Shown here: one piece after another, positions 35,858 to 44,151 of the stretch | How the letters are laid out: every line of letters starts with the position of its first letter | Position numbering within the stretch: the first letter of the stretch is position 1 | DNA from: Corallococcus coralloides DSM 2259 | Lineage (GTDB): Bacteria > Myxococcota > Myxococcia > Myxococcales > Myxococcaceae | Direction of reading: 5' to 3' | Assembly (NCBI RefSeq): GCF_000255295.1 | Contig: NC_017030.1 | Span: forward strand, 1,860,001 to 1,924,000 | DNA: 64,000 nt | Program-made: the position numbers and the translations under genes | Notes under the pieces: generated by a model | What the model saw: only the letters and a program-made list of their open reading frames with translations | What the model was told of the DNA's origin: nothing | Databases searched by the model: none

Positions 35858-35953
35858 GGGGGGCTCCATCAAGTGCGTCGGATGCCCTGATGGACGCGGC
35901 CCGCCGCCGCGAATTCACGGCGGCGAACAATCCCCCATGGGTGGGAGCGGGGC

Positions 35954-37318
35954 TTACGACACCGCGGGTGCGACCGGGCGCGGCTGGGAAGGCTCCACGG
36001 GATAGTGGGCCTCCTTGCCGAAGGGCTGATCAAAGAGGTGCGGATCCGACTGGCGCGAGCGGAAGAGGTCCACGATGTAGTTCATCCGCTGGTCCAGCTG
36101 GCTCCAGTCCTTCGCGGCCGTGCCCGTGAGGCTGTCGGGCGTCTTGTCCAGGCGGCCCAGGAGCTCCTTCAGCTTCGGATCCTCGATGGTGCGCAGGTGC
36201 GGCGGGAAGAGCGTGGACTCCATGCCGGCGGGGGGCGGCAAGTCGTTGCCCAGCTTCAGCGCGCCGCCGGGCACCGCGAGCTTCATCATGTGCTCGGTGG
36301 CGATGCCCCGGAACACGCCGGCCAGCTGGTTCACCAGCGGGTTCACGACCAGGTCCACCGCGCCCGTCTTGATGGCGGCCTTGGCGGCGAGGTTGGCGGG
36401 GAAGGGCAGGGCGTTGGCGCCCGCTTCGATGCTCTGCTTGAGGATGTTGGCGAAGACCTCCTTCACCGGGGCGTTGAGCGCCTTCTCCACGAAGCCCTGG
36501 AGCTGGGTCTGCTCGTGCAGGCCCACGGTGTCGTTGGCCCGGAGCATCATCTCGGCCTTCTTGTTCGGGTCCTTCTCGAACATGGCCTGCGCGTAGGTGC
36601 CGAAGGCGTCCTTGAGCAGCGGCTTGTCCGAGGGGAAGCCGTCCAGGTACTTCTGGAGCTTCGCGGGGTCCAGCTGGGTGTCACCCTGGAAGGTCTCCAC
36701 GAAGCGGGCGAACTCGTGGCCCACCTCGCGGAAGACGAACTGGTTGCCGTCGCCAATGGCCTTGCTGACGTTGTTGAGCGCGTCCGCGCCGGCCTTGGCG
36801 ATGTCGCCGGTGGGCAGGGCGGGCAGGCCCAGCTTGCGCATCAGGTCGTCCACCTTGGACATGGCCTCGCCCACGACGCCGCCGCCCTTGAGGATGTCCA
36901 CGAAGGCCTTGGGCATGTCCTCCTGGCGGATGCTCACGCCGGCCTGCTTCGAGGCCCAGGTGGCGAAGGTGGACCAGTTGGCGTTCTCCTTGCCCAGGAG
37001 CGTGCCCATGGCGTCGGACAGGTCGTGGTAGCCCTGGGTGATGGCCAGGTTGCGCGCGACGGGGTCCTGCATCGCGGCGATGTTCGCCACGTCCGCGGCG
37101 GTGGGGTAGCTGCCCGGCGTGGGGCGCGGGCCGCCCTGCTGGGGGGCCGCCGCGGGGGTGGACAGGGCCACCGGGGCCTTCCTGGCCTTGGACGACTCGA
37201 AGAGGGACGTGCCCTGGTTGGCCCCGGGCTTCACCTCGTTGCGGGGGCGCGGCGGGAGGGCCGGCTCCGGCGGGCGGGGCGTGGGGGTGGGGCGCGGGCC
37301 AATCTTCGGAGGAGTCAT
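35954..37318 (-). CDS. Myxobacterial protein of unknown function
   Basis: 454 residues from ATG 37318, overlapping the pxpC stop by 4 bp (ATGA). The first ~65 residues are Pro/Arg-rich and disordered (PPKIGPRPTPTPRPPEPALP). The rest is predicted alpha-helical with Ala/Lys/Leu-rich segments (HDLSDAMGTLLGKENANWS, TYAQAMFEKDPNKKAEMML, FANILKQSIEAGANALPF). No signal peptide or membrane helix is evident. Such proteins are common in myxobacteria; role unknown. The overlap suggests co-expression with 5-oxoproline enzymes. Confidence 0.82.
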   Translation of the reverse strand: MTPPKIGPRPTPTPRPPEPALPPRPRNEVKPGANQGTSLFESSKARKAPVALSTPAAAPQQGGPRPTPGSYPTAADVANIAAMQDPVARNLAITQGYHDLSDAMGTLLGKENANWSTFATWASKQAGVSIRQEDMPKAFVDILKGGGVVGEAMSKVDDLMRKLGLPALPTGDIAKAGADALNNVSKAIGDGNQFVFREVGHEFARFVETFQGDTQLDPAKLQKYLDGFPSDKPLLKDAFGTYAQAMFEKDPNKKAEMMLRANDTVGLHEQTQLQGFVEKALNAPVKEVFANILKQSIEAGANALPFPANLAAKAAIKTGAVDLVVNPLVNQLAGVFRGIATEHMMKLAVPGGALKLGNDLPPPAGMESTLFPPHLRTIEDPKLKELLGRLDKTPDSLTGTAAKDWSQLDQRMNYIVDLFRSRQSDPHLFDQPFGKEAHYPVEPSQPRPVAPAVS

Positions 37319-38232
37319 GCCCCCAGTATCGGCCGGGCCGGGTCCGAAGTTGCCCCGGGGGGCCGGGCGGGGTGGGTCCTCCAGGCGTCGCGAGCGACCT
37401 CCAGGGTCACGGCTTCGAAGCGCACCGGGGCGCCCGGACGGCGGGCCCCCAGGCGGCCCCAGTCCGCGCGGATGACGGCGGCGATGAGGGGGTAGCCTCC
37501 GGTGGTGGGGTGGTCCGGGCCCATCACGATGGGCGTGCCGGAGAGGGTGACCTGGATGGCGCCGCGCACCATGGGGCGGCAGGTGCCCCCGCCCTCGTCG
37601 CCGTGGGGCACGGGAGGTCCGTCCAGCCGCTGGCCCACGCGGTCGCTGGAGGGCGACACGGTGAAGGTGCTGCCCAGGAGGAGCGCCACGGCAGCGTCGC
37701 TGAAGCGGGAGGCATCCGGGCCCAGGAGCACGCGCAGCGGGGCGGCGGGGTCCAGGGCCTCCGTGAGACGTGACAGGTCGGCAGGGGAAGGGGCGGTGCC
37801 GGGAGGTCCCAACGGAAGCCGGTCGCCGGTGCGCAGGGGACGGCCTTCCCAGCCGCCCAGGCGGGCCACCCACAGCGTGCCCTGGCCGCCAAGGACTTCG
37901 GGGACGGCGAGCGCGCCGTCCACGGCCACGTAGCGCACGGCATGCTGGGTGGGGGCGGGCACGCTGAGCGTGGCGCCGTCCGCGAGGACGCTGGGGGCTT
38001 CGCCATCCACGGACACGCGCACGTCGCGGCCCCGGGCGCGCAGCTCCAGCCGGCCGAAGGACTCCAGCGCCGCGGCCCCAGGTGCATTGCCCACCGCGCG
38101 GTTCGCCGCGGCGAGCAGCTCCGGCACCCATGCGCCGCCGGGCGGAACACCGTGATGCATGACGCCGGGCCGTCCACCGTCCTGCACGGTGGCGGGTGCG
38201 CCCAGTCCGACGATCTCGATACAGGCGCTCAT
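37315..38232 (-). CDS. pxpC: 5-oxoprolinase subunit PxpC (biotin-dependent carboxyltransferase family)
   Basis: 305 residues. The family start IEIVGLGAPATVQDGGRPG plus MHHGVPPGGAW is exact, and the C-terminal RVLLGPDASRFSD, SSDRVGQRLDGP and TGGYPLIAAVIRADW match. With PxpA and PxpB it makes the ATP-dependent prokaryotic 5-oxoprolinase, which returns 5-oxoproline to glutamate. It is separated from the pxpA-pxpB fusion by a repeat array (38341-38861), so expression may be tuned differently. Confidence 0.93.
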   Translation of the reverse strand: MSACIEIVGLGAPATVQDGGRPGVMHHGVPPGGAWVPELLAAANRAVGNAPGAAALESFGRLELRARGRDVRVSVDGEAPSVLADGATLSVPAPTQHAVRYVAVDGALAVPEVLGGQGTLWVARLGGWEGRPLRTGDRLPLGPPGTAPSPADLSRLTEALDPAAPLRVLLGPDASRFSDAAVALLLGSTFTVSPSSDRVGQRLDGPPVPHGDEGGGTCRPMVRGAIQVTLSGTPIVMGPDHPTTGGYPLIAAVIRADWGRLGARRPGAPVRFEAVTLEVARDAWRTHPARPPGATSDPARPILGA

Positions 38233-38340
38233 GCCTCGTCACCCCGCGCGGTCATGCCAAGGACCTCGGACACGGATGCTGTTCCCGTGGATGAGAAGGC
38301 GAGAGCCCATGGCGGCACCCCGGTGGCGGCACACCGCACG

Positions 38341-38861
38341 AACCTGTCCGACAGTCGGACAAGTTCCGAAGCCCACGCTCCCGCCTCGGATGAGGAGGCC
38401 CCTTCCAACCGGACAGCAGAAACCTGTTCGACAGTCGGACAGGTTTCGAAGCCTGCGCTCCCGCTTCGGCACCCGCCGTGGATGAGGCGGCCCTTCCAGC
38501 CGGGCAGCGGAAACCTGTCCGACTGTCGGACAAGTCTTGAAGCTTGCGGGCCCGTCTCGGCACCTGCCGTGGATGAGGGGCTCGGCTCTGGTCGGACAGG
38601 TCTTGGAGCCAGCGAACCCGCCGCGGATGAGGAGGCTCGGCCCCGGCGGGACAGCGGAACGCTGTCCGACAGTTGGACACGTTTCGAAGCGTGAGGCCCC
38701 GACTGCGGACCCGCCTTGGCTCCGGCCGGTAGCGGAAGACCTGTCCGACAGTCGGACAGGTTTCGAAGCTCGCGCTCTCGCCAGCGGACCGTCCTTGAAT
38801 GAGTGGGCTCCCTGCTGTCGTGCCGTGGAAAGCTGTCCGACTGCCGGACAGCTTTGGAGGC
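38341..38861. repeat. Array of ~7 imperfect repeats with palindromic hairpin cores
   Basis: Seven units spaced about 65-90 bp start near 38341, 38421, 38512, 38590 (half), 38659, 38738 and 38829. The core is CTGTCCGACAGTCGGACAG, a 8-9 bp stem with a 3-nt loop, followed by GTTTCGAAGC; the spacers share CCGTGGATGAGGxGGC-type text. Outer stem pairs change together: ACC/GGT in unit 6, AGC/GCT in unit 7, and AACG/CGTT in unit 5. This implies selection for RNA or DNA secondary structure. The frames across it have no gene-like composition. It fills nearly the whole gap between pxpC and the pxpA-pxpB fusion; nothing else is visible there. Confidence 0.85.
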
Positions 38862-38879
38862 GCGTCGGGCGGAACGCCT

Positions 38880-40169
38880 TCATCTCTCCACCCGCTCGAA
38901 GCGCACGCGGGCTCCCAGCTGGAGCTCCGTGCCGCGCTGGGGGTCGAAGGCGGTGAAGTCCAGCGCGGTGCCCACGAGGTTCCAGCCTCCCGGCGACGCG
39001 AATGGGTACACGCCCGTGCGCGTCCCGGCGATGCCCACCGCGAGCGCTGGCACCCGCGTGCGCGGCACCGGCAGCCGGGGACACGCGATGCTTGGATCCA
39101 CGTCCCCCAGGTACGCGAAGCCCGGGAGGAAGCCCACGCAGCGCACCCTGTACTCGCGCGCCGTGTGGCGCCGCACCACTTCCTCCACCGGCAGGCCCGC
39201 GTGCTCGGCCACCTTCACCAGGTCCTCGCCGTCGTAGCGCACGCGGATGCGGATGAGCGGATGCTCCACGTGCGTGACCGGCGCCACGCGCAGCCGCGTC
39301 AGCACGAGCGCTGGGGACTCGGGCGGGGTCTCCGGGTCGAAGTACACGCAGGCGTGGGACTCGGTGATGACCGCGTCCCGCACGCCCGGCAGCGCGGACA
39401 GGGCTTCGCGCGCCAGTCCCCGGTCCACCGACTCCGGCAGCACCAGCCGCAACGCGCTGTCCCCCAGCGGCTCCGGCGGCTGCTCCAGCGCGTCCAGCAT
39501 CGCGCGCACCTCGCGGGCCAGCACCACCGCGCCCGGCGTGTCGCCGTGCACGCACAGCGTGTCCACCGTGCCGCCCGTGGCCAGCCGCACCGTGTTCTCG
39601 CGCGCCTGCCCCACGTCCGTCAGCACCGCGCCGGGCTGGCCGCGCGGAATCAATGAACCGTCCGGCAACGTGCCCCGGTCCGCGAAGCCCTCGCGCGCAT
39701 ACCCGAGCCCCGCCGCCCGCGCCGCATCCCTCAACGCGCCGGTGCCGGGCCCCACGATCGTGACGTCCGTCCCCAGCGCCTCCACCACGCCATCCACCAC
39801 CGCGCGCGCCAGCTCCGGGGACTTGTTGGCCGCGTGGTACAGCGCTCCATGAGGCTTCGCGTGCCGCAGCGGAACGCCACGCTCGCGGGACAGCACGGCC
39901 AGCTGTCCGCACTGCTCCGCTACCTGCGCACGCAGCACCTCTGGTGCTACGTCCAGCGCCTTGCGCCCGAAGTTCTCGCGGTCCGCGTAGGACGGATGCG
40001 CGCCCGCCATCGTGCCGTGTCGTTCGCACAGTTCCAGCGCCCGCCGCATGGACGCCGCATCCCCCGCGTGGCCTCCGCAGGCGATGTTCGCCAGGTGCGC
40101 GAGCGCGTAGAGCTGTTCGTCCTCCCCGGGCAGCTCCCCCAGGTCGATGTTGAGCAGGCACCGCGTCAT
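38880..40169 (-). CDS. pxpAB: Fused 5-oxoprolinase PxpA-PxpB
   Basis: 429 residues. Residues 1-228 are a complete PxpA (LamB/YcsF) domain: LLNIDLGELPGEDEQLYALA, NIACGGHAGD, KPHGALYHAA, TLCVHGDTPGAV. Residues 233-429 are PxpB (KipI/allophanate hydrolase subunit 1-like): LGDSALRLVLPESVD, RVRYDGEDLVKVAEHAGL, and the CVGFLPGFAYLGDVD and ASPGGWNLVGTALDF motifs. These are usually separate genes in the order pxpA/B/C. No linker longer than a few residues is seen. The active-site residues of both domains are kept, so the fusion should be active. Confidence 0.9.
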   Translation of the reverse strand: MTRCLLNIDLGELPGEDEQLYALAHLANIACGGHAGDAASMRRALELCERHGTMAGAHPSYADRENFGRKALDVAPEVLRAQVAEQCGQLAVLSRERGVPLRHAKPHGALYHAANKSPELARAVVDGVVEALGTDVTIVGPGTGALRDAARAAGLGYAREGFADRGTLPDGSLIPRGQPGAVLTDVGQARENTVRLATGGTVDTLCVHGDTPGAVVLAREVRAMLDALEQPPEPLGDSALRLVLPESVDRGLAREALSALPGVRDAVITESHACVYFDPETPPESPALVLTRLRVAPVTHVEHPLIRIRVRYDGEDLVKVAEHAGLPVEEVVRRHTAREYRVRCVGFLPGFAYLGDVDPSIACPRLPVPRTRVPALAVGIAGTRTGVYPFASPGGWNLVGTALDFTAFDPQRGTELQLGARVRFERVER

Positions 40170-40196
40170 GGGCTCACGCTACGCGAGCCCCCCACC

Positions 40197-40889
40197 TCAG
40201 CGGTAGGTGATGAGTGCGCGGTGTTCGCCCTCGAAGTGTCCGTGCTCGTTGAGAGTGGACAGATACCTGCCCCGCTCGCTGTAGATGACCTTCGTGACTC
40301 CACAGTTCGCCAGCGTCCAGTTCGTCCGGAACGCGTGCTCGTCCGGGATGCCCAGCAGGTCCTGGCTGATGGCCGTGATGGGGCCGCCGGAAGTGAACAC
40401 CAGCGCCGTCCTGGAGGGCCCCAGCGAGGCCACGAGCGTCGCCAGCGCCTCCAGGCAGCGCGCCTTGAACGCGCTCCAGGACTCCCGGTACTCGCTGTCG
40501 TGTCCGCCCGCGACCCAGCGCCCCACGGCCTGGGTGAACAGGTCCTGATACGCGCGGCGAGGGTCCTTCGTCGCGGCCAGCTCTTCGCGCAGCACGGCGA
40601 AGTCCGCGTAGCGCGGCGTGTGCCGGTGCACGACCTCCTCGTGGTCGAACTCGTTGAAGCCTGCCGTCCGCACAGGCTCCACCTGCTGGCCCAGCGCCTG
40701 GAGGCACGCGTCCGCCGTCTCGCGGTGGCGCAGCATGGTGCCCGTCACCACGGCGTCCACCTTCGGCAGCCGCGTGCGCAGCGCTTCACCCAGGACGCGC
40801 GCCTGCTGCACGCCCACGTCCGACAGCTTGTCGTAGTCCTTCGCGCCGAAGGACGCCTGGCCGTGACGGATGAAGTAGAGCGCGCCCAT
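40197..40889 (-). CDS. Histidine phosphatase (phosphoglycerate mutase-like)
   Basis: 230 residues. The catalytic RHG is in [19 protein letters not shown] and the second His at TSGGPITAI follow the family's branch, with the acid in [11 protein letters not shown]. Substrate unknown. The gene lies 1 bp after the phosphotransferase gene and 27 bp before pxpAB, so an operon from the acyl-CoA dehydrogenase onwards is likely. Confidence 0.9.
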   Translation of the reverse strand: MGALYFIRHGQASFGAKDYDKLSDVGVQQARVLGEALRTRLPKVDAVVTGTMLRHRETADACLQALGQQVEPVRTAGFNEFDHEEVVHRHTPRYADFAVLREELAATKDPRRAYQDLFTQAVGRWVAGGHDSEYRESWSAFKARCLEALATLVASLGPSRTALVFTSGGPITAISQDLLGIPDEHAFRTNWTLANCGVTKVIYSERGRYLSTLNEHGHFEGEHRALITYR

Positions 40890-40890
40890 C

Positions 40891-41970
40891 TCAGCCCCCC
40901 GCCTTCTTGATGAGCTGCCGGCAGCGGTAGGCCAGGTAGTTGACGATGAGCCAGTAGTTCTTGAACGCCGGGTTGCGCGTCTGCTTGTGGTGGTAGCGGT
41001 AGTAGATCTGCTGCGCGATGACCGCGAGCCGGAACACGCCGTAGACCTCGTAGAAGGTCCAGTTGGCGGGCTTCAGGCCGGTGCGCTCCAGGTAGTACGC
41101 CACCACCTCCTCGCGCGTGAGCATGCCGGGCAGGTCCGTGGGCTGACGGCGCGTCATGCGCAGGAAGGCGTCGTCATCCGCCTGGACCCAGTAGGCCAGC
41201 GTGTTGCCCAGGTCCATCAGCGGGTCGCCCAGCGTGGCCATCTCCCAGTCCAGCACCCCGATGACCTGCGTGGGGTCCTCCGGCTTGAGCACCACGTTGT
41301 CGAAGCGCCAGTCGTTGTGGATGATGCACGTCTTGATGTCCGGCGGGACGTGCGCGGCCAGCCACTCGCGCGTGCGCGTCATCCGGGGCACGTTCCAGGT
41401 GAGCGCCTTCTCGTAGCGGTCGGACCAGCCGGAGATCTGCCGCTGCGGATAGCCCGGCCCCTTGCCCAGCGACTGGAGGCCCACCGACTGCGCGTCCACG
41501 CCGTGCAGCGCGATGAGCTGATCCACCACGTTGAGGCACAGCTGGCGCGTGCGGGCCTTGTCCAGGTCCAGCCCCTTGGGCAGGTGCTTGCGCGGGATGA
41601 GGCCGGGGATGCGCTCCATCACGTAGAACTCCGCGCCCAGCACGGCCGGGTCCTGGCACAGCCCCACCATGGTGGGCACCACCGGGTACACGGGCTTGAG
41701 CGCCTGCTGCACCGTGTACTCGCGCGACATGTCGTGCGCGGACTTCGCCTTGGTGCCCGAGGGCGGCCTGCGCAGGATGAGGTCGCGGTTCTCGTACTTG
41801 AGCCGGTAGGTCCAGTTGGAGGCGCCGCCCGTGTACTGCGTCACCTCCGGCGTGCCCTGGAGCGAGGGCACCTGGGCCTTCAGCCACGCGTCCACCGCGG
41901 GCACGTCCAGCGCCTCGCCGGAGCGCACGGCCTTGCCCTCGTCCAGGGGGATGGAGACCGAAGCCGTCAT
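40891..41970 (-). CDS. Phosphotransferase family protein (ACAD10/11-type)
   Basis: 359 residues from ATG 41970, preceded by AGGGAGGTT. Kinase-like features: Gly-rich QYTGGASNWTYRL, the Lys pair in LILRRP, catalytic-loop IIHNDWRFDNVV and the DFG-like VLDWEMATLGDP. In human ACAD10/11 this domain is fused to an acyl-CoA dehydrogenase and helps degrade 4-hydroxy acids; here the two are adjacent genes, 2 bp apart. That makes 4-hydroxyacyl-CoA processing a reasonable hypothesis. Confidence 0.9.
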   Translation of the reverse strand: MTASVSIPLDEGKAVRSGEALDVPAVDAWLKAQVPSLQGTPEVTQYTGGASNWTYRLKYENRDLILRRPPSGTKAKSAHDMSREYTVQQALKPVYPVVPTMVGLCQDPAVLGAEFYVMERIPGLIPRKHLPKGLDLDKARTRQLCLNVVDQLIALHGVDAQSVGLQSLGKGPGYPQRQISGWSDRYEKALTWNVPRMTRTREWLAAHVPPDIKTCIIHNDWRFDNVVLKPEDPTQVIGVLDWEMATLGDPLMDLGNTLAYWVQADDDAFLRMTRRQPTDLPGMLTREEVVAYYLERTGLKPANWTFYEVYGVFRLAVIAQQIYYRYHHKQTRNPAFKNYWLIVNYLAYRCRQLIKKAGG

Positions 41971-41972
41971 GT

Positions 41973-43220
41973 TCAACCTCCCTTGCTGAAGCCGCGCTTC
42001 GCGAGTTCGATGCGGGTGATGACGCCCTTGTGCACTTCGTCCGGGCCGTCCGCGATGCGCAGGCTGCGCGCCTGGGCGAAGAAGCCCGCCAGCGGCGTAT
42101 CGCGAGACACACCCGCGCCGCCGTGCACCTGGATGGCGTCGTCCACCACCTTCTGGAGCACGTTGGGCGCCACGACCTTGATGGCTGAAATCTCCGTCAT
42201 CGCGCCCAGCGCGCCCACGTCATCCAGCTTCCACGCCGCGTACAGCGTGAGCAGGCGCGCCTGGTCGATGGCGATGCGCGCCTCCGCCACGCGCTCGCGG
42301 TTGCCGCCCAGGTTGATCAGCGGCTTGCCGAACGCGGTGCGGCCCATGCCCCGGTCGATCATCAGCTCCAGCGCCCGCTCCGCCGCGCCAATGCAGCGCA
42401 TGCAGTGGTGGATTCGGCCCGGGCCCAGGCGGCCCTGCGCGATCTCGAAGCCCATGCCCGGCCCGGAGATGAGAGCGGACGCCGGCAGCCGCACGTTGTT
42501 GAAGTGCACCTCGCCGTGGCCGTGCGGGGCGTCATGGTCGCCGTACACGGGCAGCATGCGGATGATCTCCACGCCCGGCGCGTCCATGGGGACCAGGACC
42601 ATGGAGTGCTGGTGGTGGCGGTCCGCGCCCGCCTGCGACGTGCGGCCCATGAAGATGGCCACCTTCGCGTTGGGGTGGCCCAGGCCGCTGGACCACCACT
42701 TCTTGCCGTTGAGGACCACATGGTCGCCGTCCACCTCGGCGGTGGCCTGCATGTTGGTGGCGTCCGACGACGCGGCGTCCGGCTCCGTCATGCAGAACAC
42801 CGAGCGGATGTCGCCCGCGAGCAGCGGCTTCAGCCACTGCTCCTGCTGCTCCGGGGAGCCGTAGCGCCAGAGCACCTCCATGTTGCCGGTGTCCGGGGCG
42901 CTGCAGTTGAAGACCTCCGGCGCCATGAAGCTGCGGCCCATCTGCTCCGCGAGCGGCGCGTACTCCAGCGTGCTCAGTCCCGCGCCCAGCTTCGCGTCCG
43001 GGAGGAAGAGGTTCCACAGCCCTTCCGCCTTCGCGCGGGCCTTGAGCTCCACCATCACCGGCGGCACCTTCCACCGGCGCCAGTCGCCACCGGCCTCCAT
43101 CGCATGCAGGGCCTGGAGGTACTCGGCCTCCACCGGCTCGATGTGGTCGGCCATGAAGCGCTTCACGCGCTCCAGGTATTCGGTCGTCCTGGCGGAAGGC
43201 TGGAAGTCCATGCGAGGCAT
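41973..43220 (-). CDS. Acyl-CoA dehydrogenase (ACAD11-type)
   Basis: 415 residues from ATG 43220; the ATG at 43211 (MDFQP) is equally possible. FAD and substrate motifs: FCMTEPDAASSDATNM, KWWSSGLGHPNAKVAI, GRLGPGRIHHCMRCIGAAERAL, and a C-terminal VHGGAGVSRDTPLAGFFAQA that carries the loop near the active site. The adjacent phosphotransferase gene suggests the ACAD10/11 pathway for 4-hydroxyacyl-CoA. Part of the operon downstream of the TetR gene. Confidence 0.93.
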   Translation of the reverse strand: MPRMDFQPSARTTEYLERVKRFMADHIEPVEAEYLQALHAMEAGGDWRRWKVPPVMVELKARAKAEGLWNLFLPDAKLGAGLSTLEYAPLAEQMGRSFMAPEVFNCSAPDTGNMEVLWRYGSPEQQEQWLKPLLAGDIRSVFCMTEPDAASSDATNMQATAEVDGDHVVLNGKKWWSSGLGHPNAKVAIFMGRTSQAGADRHHQHSMVLVPMDAPGVEIIRMLPVYGDHDAPHGHGEVHFNNVRLPASALISGPGMGFEIAQGRLGPGRIHHCMRCIGAAERALELMIDRGMGRTAFGKPLINLGGNRERVAEARIAIDQARLLTLYAAWKLDDVGALGAMTEISAIKVVAPNVLQKVVDDAIQVHGGAGVSRDTPLAGFFAQARSLRIADGPDEVHKGVITRIELAKRGFSKGG

Positions 43221-43298
43221 CCTGCGCCCCGCCGGGTTGGCGATGCCACTGAATGTTGAACGTCTGTTCTGGGGCTGGCGCTGGCCTGGCCGCTGCCT

Positions 43299-44018
43299 TC
43301 AGCGGCGGCGAGGGCCCGGCGTCTTACGCGCGCGTGACGAGCGCGCTCCGCGACGGCCCTGGGCCTTCGGCTTGCGCGCGGGTGCACGAGGCGGGGCGGG
43401 CTGCTCGATGCTCGCGAGCATGATCCGCCGCAAGAGCGCGTACACGGGCAGCGGGTCGAAGCTCTTGTCCAGCTGGTGGTGCAGCGCGAGCCCGTCCACG
43501 CACGCCTTGATGATGACCGCGTAGTGCAGGTCCTCGGCGGTGGGGGCCGTGTCGTGGCCCGTGCGCACGTGCGCCACGGTGCGGGCGATCTCCTCGTCGC
43601 CCTGGCCCAGGAGCTGCGCGACGGCGGGCGTCAGCTCCCGGTTGCGCAGGCCCAGCGCGAACAGCTCGTAACGCAACCGGCACGTGCCCGGCGCGTCCGT
43701 GGCCAGCTTCTCGCCCCAGGCGAAGGCCGTCTGCGCCAGCTCCTCCGCCGGGGTCTGCGCGCGCAGCCGCTCCAGCTCCGACAGGTACTGCCGGCTCGCC
43801 TCCTGGGTGACGGCCAGGAGCAGCGCGTCCTTGCTGCCGAAGTAGTAGTGCACCAGGCCCTGGTTCACCCCGGCCTCGCGCGCCACCTCCTTCACCGTGG
43901 CGGCGTCGTAGCCGCGCTCCCCCAACACGCGCTGGCCGGCGGCGATGAGGCGCGCCCGGGCGTCAGGCTCCGGAGCAGCGGGAGGAGGCGGCGTCTTGCC
44001 ACGGCGGGGGGATGGCAT
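43299..44018 (-). CDS. TetR-family transcriptional regulator
   Basis: 239 residues from ATG 44018. Helix-turn-helix: AGQRVLGERGYDAATVKEVA and REAGVNQGLVHYYFGSKDALL. The C-terminus is unusually basic and Pro-rich (RKPKAQGRRGARSSRARKT), perhaps extra DNA binding. It is divergent from the outer-membrane protein gene, whose promoter overlaps two TTAGTC...GACTAA dyads, a likely operator, and is followed by the acyl-CoA dehydrogenase operon on its own strand. Confidence 0.92.
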   Translation of the reverse strand: MPSPRRGKTPPPPAAPEPDARARLIAAGQRVLGERGYDAATVKEVAREAGVNQGLVHYYFGSKDALLLAVTQEASRQYLSELERLRAQTPAEELAQTAFAWGEKLATDAPGTCRLRYELFALGLRNRELTPAVAQLLGQGDEEIARTVAHVRTGHDTAPTAEDLHYAVIIKACVDGLALHHQLDKSFDPLPVYALLRRIMLASIEQPAPPRAPARKPKAQGRRGARSSRARKTPGPRRR

Positions 44019-44075
44019 CCCAGACCCATAGGGCACCGCCTCCCACCCCCGCAAGGCCGGCGTCCGCTCGCCGCC

Positions 44076-44104
44076 TTGACATCCCGCGTTGTCGGTCTTA
44101 GTTA
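44076..44104 (+). promoter_or_regulatory. Sigma70 promoter of the outer-membrane protein gene
   Basis: TTGACA (44076-44081), 17-bp spacer, TAGTTA (44099-44104). A perfect -35 and near-consensus -10 are unusual for such GC-rich DNA. The predicted start point, near 44111, lies inside the operator dyad. Confidence 0.75.
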
Positions 44105-44134
44105 GTCGTGTGACTAAGTTAGTCGTCCGGCTAA
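44102..44134. promoter_or_regulatory. Probable TetR operator pair
   Basis: Two 16-bp dyads 17 bp apart: TTAGTCGTGTGACTAA (44102-44117, perfect 6-bp arms) and TTAGTCGTCCGGCTAA (44119-44134, one mismatch). They overlap the -10 region and lie upstream of the RBS AAAGGAG. The divergent TetR gene at 43299-44018 is the natural candidate to bind them and block this promoter. Confidence 0.7.
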
Positions 44135-44151
44135 ATCAAAGGAGACGGGCC

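Noticed and set aside
38341..38861. CRISPR array
   Set aside because: Repeat units differ, the spacers are also related to each other, and the core is a palindrome with covarying arms. No cas genes are nearby.
38239..40161. Long frame through the repeat array giving CPTVGQ/LSDCRTG-type peptide repeats
   Set aside because: The peptide repeats come from the palindrome read in three frames. They lack a start codon, ribosome site and normal codon bias, and the pxpA-pxpB gene occupies most of the frame in its true phase.
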